64,000 nucleotides of DNA from Streptomyces catenulae (GTDB taxonomy: Bacteria > Actinomycetota > Actinomycetes > Streptomycetales > Streptomycetaceae), in assembly GCF_000718015.1 (NCBI RefSeq), contig NZ_JODY01000002.1, positions 124,001-188,000 on the forward strand, read 5' to 3'. Shown in pieces: positions 27,715 to 36,060 of this stretch. A model generated the notes under the pieces. It made no database searches. It was given only the letters and a program-made list of their open reading frames with translations, and was not told the DNA's origin. The position numbers and the translations under genes are program-made. Each line of letters begins with the position of its first letter. Position 1 is the first letter of the stretch.

Positions 27715-28284
27715 TCAGCTCACTTCGTGGGGCGCGGCGGGGCGGTGGCGGGCGGGGCGCCGCACTCCGGGGTGGCCGGCGGGCGGGGGCAGGGGGCGGA
27801 CCATGCAGACGGCGTCCGGCCCGTAGTCGGGGCCGGGGGCGGCGGCCCGGGGGTCGGTGGTGAAGCCGCGGGCCGCCCAGAAGGGGTGGCTGCCGCCGAC
27901 CGCGATCAGGGAGATCTGCGTGTAGCCGCGGGCGGTGGCGGCGGCCGTGAGGCGGTGCAGCAGCAGACGGGCCAGACCGCGACCGCGCTGCGGCGGGGCG
28001 ACGACCAGGTCGTGGAGGTGGAGGTTGCGGGAGGCGAAGGGGCGTTGTTCGGCGCGGGTGAGGTGCGGGTGGGTGTGGGGCGGGTAGGGCAGGGCCAGCA
28101 GATAGCCGTCGAGCCGGTCGCCGCGGACGGCGACGAAGCAGGTCGCCGGGGAGGCGTCGGCGCGGGAGCGGAGCGCGGCGCGGTCCTCGGAGAGGCCGAG
28201 CGGGGTGTAGGTGGCCGCCTCCAGGGCGGTCAGGGCGTCCCAGTCGCCGTCGGCGAGATGCCGTATCCGCAGGTCAGGACTCAT
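27715..28284 (-). CDS. GNAT family N-acetyltransferase
   Basis: 189 residues with a GNAT fold: beta strands in the first half, acetyl-CoA-binding loop LVVAPPQRGRGLARLLLHRL (about 93-112; R-G-x-G/A core) and GYTQISLIAVGGSHPFWAARGFTTDP as the closing strand-helix. The tail after about 160 is Arg/Pro/His-rich and probably disordered. It starts inside the decarboxylase gene (11-base overlap), so a role in acylating an amine made by that decarboxylase is a reasonable inference. Confidence 0.85.
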   Translation of the reverse strand: MSPDLRIRHLADGDWDALTALEAATYTPLGLSEDRAALRSRADASPATCFVAVRGDRLDGYLLALPYPPHTHPHLTRAEQRPFASRNLHLHDLVVAPPQRGRGLARLLLHRLTAAATARGYTQISLIAVGGSHPFWAARGFTTDPRAAAPGPDYGPDAVCMVRPLPPPAGHPGVRRPARHRPAAPHEVS

Positions 28285-29476
28285 CTGCCGGATGCCTTTC
28301 GGGGGCGGCGCCGTCGGTGACGCAGTGGTACGGGAGCGGGGCGAAGCCGTTGAACTCGCGGGTCATGTAGCTGAGCGCGTAGGCGCCGCTGGAGAGGATC
28401 CAGACGGGGTCGCCGGAGGCGGCGTCCGCGGGGACGGGTACGAGGTGGTCGGGCGAGAAGGCGTCGTCGCTGTCGCAGGTGGGCCCGGCGACGACGGCGG
28501 GCACGGTGGGGCCGTCCGGTCGGGTGGGGAAGACCAGGCGGTACTGGACGGCGTCCATCTCGTAGAGCCCGTTGAACTTGCCGCAGCTGAGGTAGAGCCA
28601 GTGGCGGGGGGTGCCGTCGGGGGCGCGGCGGGTGGCGAGGCGGCTGACGTGGGCGCGGATGGCGCCGTGGTCGGCGACGAGGTGGCGGCCCGGTTCAATG
28701 CGGAAGTCCAGCGGGTGTCCCGCCTCGTCGGCCAGCCGCCGCATGCCCTCGCGGAGCACCGCGAAGATCTTGTCGAGCGGGGGGTCGAGGTCGTGGCCGT
28801 GCCGGTCGCGGTAGCCGAGGGCGGGCAGTCCGCCGCCGAGGTTGAGGTGGTCGAGGGTGATGCCGCGCCCGCGCAGGGCGGCGAGGACGTCGCCGAGCCG
28901 GTCGAGCGCGGTGTGCCAGGCGTCGGCGGTCATCTGCTGCGAGCCGACGTGGACGGAGAGTCCGGCGGGGGTCAGTCCGGCGTCCCTGGCGGTCTCCAGG
29001 ATGCGTACGGCGTCCTCGGCGGAGCAGCCGTTCTTGCCGGTCAGGCCCCACAGGGCGCCGTCGCCGTCGGTGGTCAGACGGCAGAAGACGCGGGCGCCGG
29101 GGGCGTGTGCGGCGAGGGCGGCGACGTCCTCGGTGCTGTCGGTGGCGTAGTCGGTGATGCCCAGCCGGTGGGCGTCGGCGATGTCCCGGTCGGACTTGAC
29201 GGTGTTGCCGTAGTGGATGCGGGTGGGCGGTACCCCGGCGGCGAGGGCCTGGGCGATCTCGCGGGGTCCGGCCGCGTCGACACCGGCACCGCGCCGGGCG
29301 AGGTGGGCCAGGACCTCGTCGGCGGGGCACGCCTTCATGGCGAACCGGACGTGGACGCCGGGGAGTTCGCGCCGGAGTGTGTCGTAGCGCTCCGCGATGC
29401 CGGTGAGGTCGAGGAGGAGGCGGTCGTCGTCGGCGGCGGCGAGGGCGGTGCGCAGCCGGGCGCCGGGGCCGGTCAT
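28274..29476 (-). CDS. type III PLP-dependent decarboxylase (ornithine/diaminopimelate decarboxylase fold)
   Basis: 400 residues. The fold is the alanine-racemase-like barrel plus beta domain. The Schiff-base lysine is Lys48 in FAMKACP; HVGSQ follows at about 190; GGG (LNLGGGLPALGY) and EPGRHLV bind the cofactor phosphate; the catalytic cysteine is Cys334 in GPTCDSDD. CDS-D is the ornithine/lysine decarboxylase-like form, whereas diaminopimelate decarboxylase usually has CES-D. The natural substrate is therefore probably a basic or omega-amino acid, possibly attached to a carrier or sugar. The start ATG overlaps the DUF6271-like stop (ATGA). Confidence 0.85.
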   Translation of the reverse strand: MTGPGARLRTALAAADDDRLLLDLTGIAERYDTLRRELPGVHVRFAMKACPADEVLAHLARRGAGVDAAGPREIAQALAAGVPPTRIHYGNTVKSDRDIADAHRLGITDYATDSTEDVAALAAHAPGARVFCRLTTDGDGALWGLTGKNGCSAEDAVRILETARDAGLTPAGLSVHVGSQQMTADAWHTALDRLGDVLAALRGRGITLDHLNLGGGLPALGYRDRHGHDLDPPLDKIFAVLREGMRRLADEAGHPLDFRIEPGRHLVADHGAIRAHVSRLATRRAPDGTPRHWLYLSCGKFNGLYEMDAVQYRLVFPTRPDGPTVPAVVAGPTCDSDDAFSPDHLVPVPADAASGDPVWILSSGAYALSYMTREFNGFAPLPYHCVTDGAAPERHPADES

Positions 29477-30801
29477 CGGCGTCCCCGGTCGGGGTGGCTG
29501 CCGCCGGGGGGCGGGCCGGTGGCCGCGCTCGCCGCCACGAGGCCCGGCCATGCCTCGGTGAGCAGGGCGAAGTCCTCCATGTCGCGGCGGGCTTCGTCGA
29601 GCAGGCGGGCGCGGTGGGTGGCGAGGTGGTCGGCGAAGTCCGCGTACCGGCCGCCGAGGCGGCGGTAGGAGCGGTCGAGGACGGTGAGGCGCCGCAGGTT
29701 CTCCGCCGGGTCGAGGTGGGCGCTCTCCCGGGTGAAGAGGGCGATGTCCTCGGTGCGTACCCGGTCGTCCGCGTCGAGGAGGGCGGGTCCGGCGTGGGCC
29801 ATCCGGTCGTAGACGTGGTGGAGGTATTGCATGGAGAGGAGGAATTTCACGAACCGCAGCTGATACGCCAGGAATCCGGCGTCGGTGCGGCGTTCCCCGG
29901 TGTAGTAGTTGACGATATGGCGGTTGTGCAGCACACCGGGGAGGGTGGCGCTGCGGGCGAGATGGAAGAGGAAATAGTCGCTGCCGATGGTGTCGGTGGC
30001 CGGGGGCAGCGGCACGTCTTCCTGAATGCGGTGGAATCCGATGTTGCACATGTCGACATGCATGGGGTCGACGAGGGCGAGTGTCGAGCGGTCGCCGGTG
30101 AACGGGTCGGTTCCGGCGCCGAGAAAGGAGACGTCCGCCAATTCCCTTTTCTCGTCCGCGGACCAGTTCTCGGGGGCCCACAGTCCGACGATGTCCCGGT
30201 AGATTTCGGGGTCGGTGGCGCGTATCTCGCCGATGTCGACGGAGAGTTCGCCGACGAAGGAGGCACCGGCCATGACGACGGCTTTACCGGCGTGGTGGTC
30301 GTCCAGGGAATTCTCGGTGACGGCGGCGGCCACGTCGCGGGCGGGTCTGCCGAGGGCGAGCAGTTCGTGGTGGATCGGGTACACCGGTTCGCCGTGGTGG
30401 AGCTGGTAGCGGCTGTCGGAGTCGCGCCGGTGGACGGAGCGGCAGCCGAGGGCGGCGGCGAGGAGGAAGGCGCGGTTGGTGCAGGCGCCGTAGGAGAGCC
30501 GGTCCGGGAGCATCAGGTCGAGCATCAGCTCGGGTTTGGGCAGCTCGGCGCGGTCGATGACGCGGCGCAGGAAGGCGCGTTGGGCGGCTTCGTCGAGGTG
30601 GTGGACGGTGATGTGTTCCCCGGCGGCGGCGTGTGCCGCGCGGGCGTGGCGGGCGCGGTCCGGGGCGTCGGCGGAGTCGAGGATCAGCAGATCGACCTCG
30701 ACGCCGAAGTGTGCGGCGGCGTAGGCCGCCTCCTCGCCGAGGGCGGTGAGGGTGGCGGTGCATTCCCGGTTGGTGGGAAGGGTCAGACAGATGCGGTCCA
30801 T
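29473..30801 (-). CDS. DUF6271-like protein, possibly GT-A glycosyltransferase-like
   Basis: 442 residues. I recall similar Streptomyces proteins as DUF6271, but did not check. The N-terminus reads LPTNRECTATLTALGEEAAYAAAHFGVEVDLLILDSADA, a Rossmann-like opening, and about 125 residues on there is CRSVHRRDSDSRY, where DSD resembles the metal-binding DxD motif of GT-A glycosyltransferases. The middle holds DPMHVDMCNIGFHRIQEDVPLPPATDTIGSDYFLFHL. The C-terminal third is helical. A nucleotide-sugar or similar transferase role is inferred only from this pattern. It begins 19 bases before the end of the PhyH gene. Confidence 0.6.
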   Translation of the reverse strand: MDRICLTLPTNRECTATLTALGEEAAYAAAHFGVEVDLLILDSADAPDRARHARAAHAAAGEHITVHHLDEAAQRAFLRRVIDRAELPKPELMLDLMLPDRLSYGACTNRAFLLAAALGCRSVHRRDSDSRYQLHHGEPVYPIHHELLALGRPARDVAAAVTENSLDDHHAGKAVVMAGASFVGELSVDIGEIRATDPEIYRDIVGLWAPENWSADEKRELADVSFLGAGTDPFTGDRSTLALVDPMHVDMCNIGFHRIQEDVPLPPATDTIGSDYFLFHLARSATLPGVLHNRHIVNYYTGERRTDAGFLAYQLRFVKFLLSMQYLHHVYDRMAHAGPALLDADDRVRTEDIALFTRESAHLDPAENLRRLTVLDRSYRRLGGRYADFADHLATHRARLLDEARRDMEDFALLTEAWPGLVAASAATGPPPGGSHPDRGRR

Positions 30802-31844
30802 GCCCCGTCTCCGGTCGGCTGTGCGGTGGGATTTCCGTTCCAGGATTCGAGGCCCAGCAGTGCGGCGCCGAGCGGATTGAGCGTGGCCCGGCCGTAGCGG
30901 AGCGATTCATGGCGTACGGCGTCGCCGAGCAGCGTCGCATTCCATTCCGGGGTCCGCAGATGGCGCCAGGAATCGATACGGGAGCGGCGCAACTCCTCGT
31001 GGGATTCGAGGGCGGGCATCATCGAGAGGTACTGCACGGCGCGGACGCCGTCGGCGGAGGTGTTGGGGGCGACGCCGTGGGCGAGTGCGCCGTTCCAGAT
31101 CAGCAGGTCCCCGGCGTGCAATTCGGGGCGGACGACGGGAATTTCGGCCCGGTCGATCTGCGGCCGGATCGGGTCGCGGCCCGGTGGCTGGAGGGCTTTC
31201 CAGCGGTCGAAGTCGCGGAAGAGTTCCGGGGCGCACTGGAATCCGCCGGAGGCGGGGTCGGTGTCGTTGAGGGCGATGATTCCCTGGACCCGCTGGGGCA
31301 GGACGCCGAGGGAGGTGTCGATGTCCCAGTGGAGTCTGATGTCGAAGCCGCGGTCGGTGCCGGGGATCAGCGCGCGGTCGCGGTTTTTGACGTTGGGCGG
31401 GTTGAGGTTGAGGCGGTCCAGCGTCACCCACAGTTCCTCGGCGTCCCAGACGTCGACGAACGCGTCGTAGACCCGCTGCGTCTGGCGGCTGTCCCAGAGC
31501 AGTTGGTGGTGGTACGCCTCGACGAAGCCGTAGATGTGCAGTTCGCGGTCGAGGTCCGAGCGGTAGGGGCGGTCCTCGTACCAGGTGTCGGGCCGGGTGG
31601 GGTCGAGGCCCTGGAACTCCCAGGCGAAGTCGAGGAGGCGGGTCGCCGACGCGGCGGGGATCGCTTCCTCGACGACGACGTAGCCGTAGGTCTGCCAGTG
31701 GGCGAAGTCCGCGTCGGACAGCACCCGTAGCGGGCGGGTCTTGGTGAGGTCGCGCAGCGGGGTGCGGGCGAGGTAGGTGTCGGCGTCCTCGCTGAAGTAC
31801 GGGACGTCGCTGGCTGCGCGGTACAGGTGGCCGGGGGCCGGCAT
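30783..31844 (-). CDS. phytanoyl-CoA dioxygenase (PhyH) family Fe(II)/2-oxoglutarate oxygenase
   Basis: 353 residues. The double-stranded beta-helix core has the facial triad His172-x-Asp174 (LHWDID) and His256 (LAHGVAPNTS), with Arg268 (DGVRAV) as probable 2-oxoglutarate anchor. SGGFQCAPELFRDF is the usual strand before the distal histidine. It should hydroxylate or otherwise oxidise a small molecule using O2 and 2-oxoglutarate. The ATG at 31844 has GGAG eight bases upstream; the frame remains open far upstream but becomes Pro/Arg-rich noncoding sequence. It is the first gene of a five-gene coupled operon. Confidence 0.87.
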   Translation of the reverse strand: MPAPGHLYRAASDVPYFSEDADTYLARTPLRDLTKTRPLRVLSDADFAHWQTYGYVVVEEAIPAASATRLLDFAWEFQGLDPTRPDTWYEDRPYRSDLDRELHIYGFVEAYHHQLLWDSRQTQRVYDAFVDVWDAEELWVTLDRLNLNPPNVKNRDRALIPGTDRGFDIRLHWDIDTSLGVLPQRVQGIIALNDTDPASGGFQCAPELFRDFDRWKALQPPGRDPIRPQIDRAEIPVVRPELHAGDLLIWNGALAHGVAPNTSADGVRAVQYLSMMPALESHEELRRSRIDSWRHLRTPEWNATLLGDAVRHESLRYGRATLNPLGAALLGLESWNGNPTAQPTGDGAWTASV

Positions 31845-32243
31845 GTGTGCACTCCAAAGCTCGAAGGTCCGGTGGCCGGGGCCGTTTCCCGGGGTCGCCG
31901 CGGCGTGCCCGGTGGGGCGGGCGGCGAGCGCGGGAGGTCCCGGACGGGCGCGTCGGTGGCGGTGGGGGGCCGCGCGGGGCGCGGCGGCACGGACGGCCGT
32001 CGGTCGGGAGGGATGCGCGTGCGGGAGGAGTCGGTGCGGGGTGGTGAGGGATTGCGGTGGTCGGTTCCGAAGGGGGCGCCGCCCGTCGCCGGAGGACGGT
32101 GGGGTCGCCGAAGGCGTTGCCGGTGCGGGGCGCCGCGCGGCGCTCCGAGCCGGGAGGAGGGCGGGCCTCCCGGGCAGCGGCGGCGGTGTGCCGCACTGCC
32201 CGGGGCGAGTCACACCCGCCCCTTGCTTCACTCGCGTCCCACC

Positions 32244-32273
32244 AAACTGGACTAGACCACGGCAGCATGTCAA
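32244..32273 (-). promoter_or_regulatory. probable PhyH-operon promoter overlapping a DasR-like (dre) site
   Basis: On the minus strand TTGACA (32273-32268) is followed after 18 bases by CAGTTT (32249-32244). Between and over them lies TGGTCTAGTCCA (32259-32248), one mismatch from the DasR core TGGTCTAGACCA; the 16-base form on the plus strand is ACTGGACTAGACCACG. Transcription from here would give a leader of nearly 400 bases before the PhyH start. The layout mirrors the chitinase promoter. Confidence 0.55.
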
Positions 32274-32421
32274 CACTTGCCCGGTATTCGACGTGGCGTC
32301 AACGAAGGGCGAGTGAACGGCAGTTGAGACCTCGCCCCGAAGGGGCGCCGGGTCCCGCCGGGATGCGGGGGCGGATGCGGGGCGGCAAGGCGGTAGCCAC
32401 CGGATACGGCAGCGGGCATCC

Positions 32422-32451
32422 TTGACATCGGCAATTGGTACAGGCCAATAT
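32422..32451 (+). promoter_or_regulatory. probable promoter of the GH3 gene
   Basis: TTGACA (32422-32427), an 18-base spacer and CAATAT (32446-32451). The start point would fall near 32458, inside the large palindrome, about 55 bases before the ATG. Confidence 0.5.
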
Positions 32452-32469
32452 CCATTGGCCTGTACCAAT
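32434..32469. promoter_or_regulatory. perfect 36-bp palindrome, probable operator of the GH3 gene
   Basis: ATTGGTACAGGCCAAT (32434-32449) and ATTGGCCTGTACCAAT (32454-32469) are exact reverse complements separated by ATCC. The sequence covers the spacer, -10 and expected start site of the GH3 promoter. Each 16-base arm matches the DasR consensus ACTGGTCTAGACCACT at 11 of 16 positions by my count, so it may be two facing DasR-like half elements or a site for another repressor. It has no T tract, so a terminator is less likely. Confidence 0.6.
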
Positions 32470-32512
32470 GAACACCGTGGCGAAGTGTCGGCACTACCCG
32501 GAAGGCCGGTCG

Positions 32513-34024
32513 ATGTCCTCCAACCTGCACAGCAAGGAGCTGCGGCGGCTCGCCCTCTCCGTCCTCCAGCCCGGGTTCACCGGCACCGTGGCGCCCCCGT
32601 GGATCCTGCGCGCCATCGGCGAGGGGCTCTCCTCCGTGGTGCTGTTCACCCGGAACATCAGCAGCGCGGAACAGGTGGCGCAGCTCGCGGCGCAACTACG
32701 CGCGGAGAATCCCGAGTTGATCATCGCCATCGACGAGGAGGCCGGAGACGTCACCCGCCTGGAGGCGGCGACCGGCGCCACCCGGCCGGGCAACTTCGCG
32801 CTCGGCGCCGTCGACGACACCGAGCTGACCGAGGCCGTCGCCCGGGACCTGGGCCGTCAGCTGCACGCCGCCGGGGTGAGCCTGGACTACGCGCCCAGCG
32901 TCGACGTCAACTCCAACCCGGACAACCCGATCATCGGCGTCCGGTCGTTCGGCGTGGACGCCAAGGTGGTCTCCCGGCACGCCTCCTCCTGGGTGCGCGG
33001 GCTCCAGTCCGCCGGGGTCGCCGCGTGCGCCAAGCACTTCCCCGGCCACGGCGACGTCGCCATCGACTCCCACCACGGGCTGCCCAGCTACGACGCCACC
33101 GCCGAGGAGATCGCGGCGCAGGCGCTGCCGCCGTTCCGCGCCGCCCTGGACGCGGGCGTCCGCGCGATCATGAGCGCCCACCTCCTGGTCCCCGCCTACG
33201 ACCCCGAGGTGCCCGCCACCCTCAGCCGCCGCATCCTCGTCGACCTGCTCCGCGGCGAGCTGGGCTTCGACGGGCTGATCGTCACCGACGCCATCGAGAT
33301 GGGCGCGGTCACCGGGCTCTACGGGATCGACGGCGCCGCGGTACGGGCCGTCGCCGCGGGCGCCGACGCGCTCTGCGTGGGCGGCGAGAACGCCGGGGAG
33401 GACACCGCGGAGTTGCTGGTCGGCGCGTTGGTCGCGGCCGCCTCCTCGGGCAAGCTGCCGGAGGAGCGGCTGGCCGAGGCGGCCGACCGGGTCGGCGAGT
33501 TCGCCCGCTGGTCGGCCGGGCTGCGCCGCTCGGTGCCCGCCGACCCGGTCAGCCGCGACATCGGCTACGTCGCCGCGCGGCGCGCCCTGCGGATCAGCGG
33601 CGCGGGCGACGGGGTGCTGCCGCTGGCCGCACCGGCGCACGTGGTCGAACTGGTGCCGTCCACCAACCTCGCGATCGGCAACGAGACGCCCTGGGGCGTC
33701 GGCGCGCCGCTGCGCGAGCGGCTGCCCGGCACCACCTCCGTACGGATCCCCCGGCAGGAGCTGACCGACCGTCCGGGCGTGCTGGAGGAGCGGGCGCTGG
33801 CCCCGGCCACCGGACGCCCGCTGGTCGTGGTGGTGCGGGACGCCGCCCGGCACGGCTGGATGGCCGAGGCGCTCGCCACGCTGGTCGCGGCGCGGCCGGA
33901 CGCGGTCGTGGTGGAGATGGGGCTGCCCGGGCCGTCGGTGCCCGGGGCGGTCCGGCTCTTCACGCACGGGGCGACGGCCGCCTCCGGCGTCGCCGCGGCG
34001 GAGGTCCTGGCCGGTCCCCGCTGA
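32513..34024 (+). CDS. GH3 beta-N-acetylhexosaminidase (NagZ-like)
   Basis: 503 residues, no signal peptide, so intracellular. The GH3 N-terminal barrel is complete: DEEAGDVTRL, the NagZ signature KHFPGHGDVAIDSHHGLP (about 176-193, with the His/Asp pair used as acid/base in this subfamily) and LIVTDAIEMGAV (about 255-266), where the Asp of TDA is the nucleophile. A C-terminal alpha/beta domain follows (about 340-503). It should release GlcNAc from chitin- or peptidoglycan-derived oligosaccharides. The ATG at 32513 has GGAAGG upstream. Regulation through the palindrome in its promoter is likely. Confidence 0.88.
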   Translation: MSSNLHSKELRRLALSVLQPGFTGTVAPPWILRAIGEGLSSVVLFTRNISSAEQVAQLAAQLRAENPELIIAIDEEAGDVTRLEAATGATRPGNFALGAVDDTELTEAVARDLGRQLHAAGVSLDYAPSVDVNSNPDNPIIGVRSFGVDAKVVSRHASSWVRGLQSAGVAACAKHFPGHGDVAIDSHHGLPSYDATAEEIAAQALPPFRAALDAGVRAIMSAHLLVPAYDPEVPATLSRRILVDLLRGELGFDGLIVTDAIEMGAVTGLYGIDGAAVRAVAAGADALCVGGENAGEDTAELLVGALVAAASSGKLPEERLAEAADRVGEFARWSAGLRRSVPADPVSRDIGYVAARRALRISGAGDGVLPLAAPAHVVELVPSTNLAIGNETPWGVGAPLRERLPGTTSVRIPRQELTDRPGVLEERALAPATGRPLVVVVRDAARHGWMAEALATLVAARPDAVVVEMGLPGPSVPGAVRLFTHGATAASGVAAAEVLAGPR

Positions 34025-34100
34025 CCCGGTGTCCGGCCCGAACGCGGCCGGACCCGGACCCGAACCGCGGGACGCGACCTGGCCGGGCGCGCTCCGGCGG

Positions 34101-34135
34101 GGTGCGGGGCGGCGGGTCGCCTGCCGCCCCGCACC
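34101..34135. terminator. stem-loop terminator between GH3 gene and ABC ATPase
   Basis: GGTGCGGGGCGGC (34101-34113) pairs with GCCGCCCCGCACC (34123-34135) in a perfect 13-bp stem. It lies between convergent genes and can serve both. Confidence 0.6.
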
Positions 34136-34150
34136 GCACGGCGCGCCCCC

Positions 34151-34978
34151 TCAGCCGACCGGGGCGGACGCCGGGCGCGGCGCCCGCGCGCGGGGGACGA
34201 CGACCGGCGCCCCGTCGCCCGGGGCCCGCAGGATGTCGGCGTCCAGCCCGTAGACCTCCTTGACCAGCGCCGCGTCGACGACCTCGTCCGGGGCGCCCTG
34301 GGCGACGACGCGGCCGTCCTTCATGGCGACGACGGTGTCGGCGTAGCGGGCGGCGGCGGCCAGGTCGTGCAGGACCATCACGACGGTGCGACCGGCCGCG
34401 GCCACCTCGCGGACCAGGGTGAGGACCTCGACGGCGTGTCCGAGGTCGAGGGCGCTGGTGGGCTCGTCGAGCAGGACGACCGGGGTGTGCTGGGCGAGGA
34501 CCATCGCCAGCCAGCAGCGCTGCCGCTGGCCGCCGGAGAGCCGGTCGAGGCGTTCGGCGGCGAGTTCCGTGGTGCCGGTGGCGTCCAGCGCCTCCCGGAC
34601 GGCCGTCTCGTCCTCCCGTGACCACTGACGCAGCAGCCCCTGGTGGGGGTGGCGGCCGTAGCGGACGAGTCCGGCGACGGTGACCGCCTCGGGGGCGCGG
34701 GGCGACTGCGGGAGCAGGGCGACGCGGTGGGCGGCGCGGCGGCGGCCGAGGGCCCAGATGTCGGCGCCGTCGGCGTGCACGGTGCCGGAGTCCGGGGTGT
34801 GCAGCCGGGCGGCGGCGCGCAACAGCGTGGACTTGCCGCAGCCGTTGGGGCCCACGATCGCGGCGACCCGCCCGGCGGGCACGGTGAGCGAGACGTCCCG
34901 GACGACGGGGCGGCCGGGGTAGCCCGCGTGCAGTTCGCGTATCTCCAAACCGGGGGTGGGGGTCGGCTGATCGGTCAT
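34151..34978 (-). CDS. ferric-siderophore ABC transporter ATP-binding protein (FepC-like)
   Basis: 275 residues. Walker A GPNGCGKST (about 43-51), Q-loop LLPQSPRAPE, ABC signature LSGGQRQR (about 144-151), Walker B VVLLDEPTSALD (about 163-174) and switch histidine in VLHDLAAAARY. This is the FecE/FepC/FhuC class that powers ferric-siderophore uptake. The ATG overlaps the permease stop by four bases. The C-terminal 25 residues are Pro/Ala/Arg-rich. It is the last gene of the importer operon that starts at the iron box at 37.1 kb. Confidence 0.92.
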   Translation of the reverse strand: MTDQPTPTPGLEIRELHAGYPGRPVVRDVSLTVPAGRVAAIVGPNGCGKSTLLRAAARLHTPDSGTVHADGADIWALGRRRAAHRVALLPQSPRAPEAVTVAGLVRYGRHPHQGLLRQWSREDETAVREALDATGTTELAAERLDRLSGGQRQRCWLAMVLAQHTPVVLLDEPTSALDLGHAVEVLTLVREVAAAGRTVVMVLHDLAAAARYADTVVAMKDGRVVAQGAPDEVVDAALVKEVYGLDADILRAPGDGAPVVVPRARAPRPASAPVG

Positions 34979-36060
34979 GACCGGTCCTTTCGGGCGGGGC
35001 GGTCCGCGCGGAAGAGGACCCAGAGCAGGAAGGGGCCGCCGAGCACGCTGGTGACGACGCCGACGGGCAGTTCGACGGGGGCGATGACGCGGCCGAGCGC
35101 GTCGGCGGCCACCACGAGGGCGGCGCCGGTCAGCGCCGAGCAGACCACCGGGACGCGGGTGGGTCCGGCCATCCGCTGGGCGAGGACGGGTGCGGCGAGG
35201 CCGACGAAGGCGATGGGCCCGCCGACGCCGACCGCGACCCCGGCCAGCGCCACGGCGAGCGCCAGGGCGGCGGCCCGTACCCGGCGCAGTTCGACGCCGA
35301 GGGCGGCGGCCATGTCGTCGTCGAAGCGGAGGAGTTGCAGCCGGTGCCCGGAGGCGAGGGCGAGCGGGACGAGGACGGCGAGGGCGATCAGCAGCGGGGT
35401 CCCGGCGCTCCAGTCCCGGCCGCTGAGGCTGCCGACGGCCCAGAGGAAGACGCCGCCCGCGGTGTTGTCGTTCTCCCGGGACATCAGCAGGTCGCTGACG
35501 GCGCCGATGGTGGTGGAGACGCCGATGCCGACGACGAGTACGCGGTATCCGGCGGTGCCCGCGCCGCCCGCGCAGAGCACGACGAGCGCCGCGGCGGCGA
35601 CGGCGCCGACCGGGCCCAGCCACCAGTCGCCGACCATGCCGGTGGCCGATCCGGCCGCGGCGGCGACGACCGCGGCGGTGGCGCCCTCGTTGACGCCGAT
35701 CAGGTCGGGGGTGGCGAGGCGGTTCCCGGCGAGGGTCTGGGTGAGGCAGCCGGAGATGCCGAGCGCGGCGCCGACCATGAGGCCCACCAGGACGCGCGGC
35801 AGCCGGAAGTCCCGGACGACCATGACCGTCCCGGCGTCGCCGGTGCCCAGCAGTCCGCCGAGCGTCTGCGACAGGCTCATCCCCGTCGAACTCGCCGTCA
35901 CGGAGAGCGCGACGAGCACGGCGAGCAGCGGGACGAGGAGCGCCGCGGCCAGCGCGCCGCGGCGCGGGAAGAGCCAGGAGAGGGTGCCGGTGCGCAGGAC
36001 GGTGGTGTCCGGCAGCTCGATCCCGGGGCGCGGGGTCCGGGTGGGGTGCGGGGCGCTCAT
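34975..36060 (-). CDS. FecCD-family siderophore permease (second permease gene, FepG-like)
   Basis: 361 residues with about nine or ten transmembrane helices. FecCD signatures include GFLGLAAP-like IAFVGLAAPVLAQRMAGPTRVP near the C-terminus, LMVGAALGISGCLTQTLAGNRLATPDLIGVNEGATAAV and LLLGAVS-like VGIGVSTTIGAVSDLLMSRENDN. The N-terminal 30 residues are cytoplasmic. It pairs with the next permease as a heterodimer in ferric-siderophore import. Start and stop overlap neighbours by four bases on both sides. Confidence 0.9.
   Translation of the reverse strand: MSAPHPTRTPRPGIELPDTTVLRTGTLSWLFPRRGALAAALLVPLLAVLVALSVTASSTGMSLSQTLGGLLGTGDAGTVMVVRDFRLPRVLVGLMVGAALGISGCLTQTLAGNRLATPDLIGVNEGATAAVVAAAAGSATGMVGDWWLGPVGAVAAAALVVLCAGGAGTAGYRVLVVGIGVSTTIGAVSDLLMSRENDNTAGGVFLWAVGSLSGRDWSAGTPLLIALAVLVPLALASGHRLQLLRFDDDMAAALGVELRRVRAAALALAVALAGVAVGVGGPIAFVGLAAPVLAQRMAGPTRVPVVCSALTGAALVVAADALGRVIAPVELPVGVVTSVLGGPFLLWVLFRADRPARKDRS

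Larger units (their letters stand above)
31845..32512. other. regulatory intergenic region between the PhyH operon and GH3 gene
   Basis: 668 bases without a convincing gene. From the PhyH side it holds a long GC-rich leader with a stem CCCGGGCAG (32169-32177)/CTGCCCGGG (32196-32204), then a DasR-like site within a minus-strand promoter (32244-32273), a CGCCCC-GAA-GGGGCG hairpin (about 32333-32347), and finally the GH3 promoter with its palindrome (32422-32469). Confidence 0.55.

Noticed and set aside
31845..32468. N-terminal extension of the PhyH protein up to 32468
   Set aside because: The extension is Pro/Arg/Ala-rich without domain features, crosses two probable promoters, and a good SD precedes the ATG at 31844.
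32422..32469. Matching MVQAN... starts of two opposite frames at the palindrome
   Set aside because: They are a trivial result of the perfect inverted repeat being read on both strands, not related proteins.
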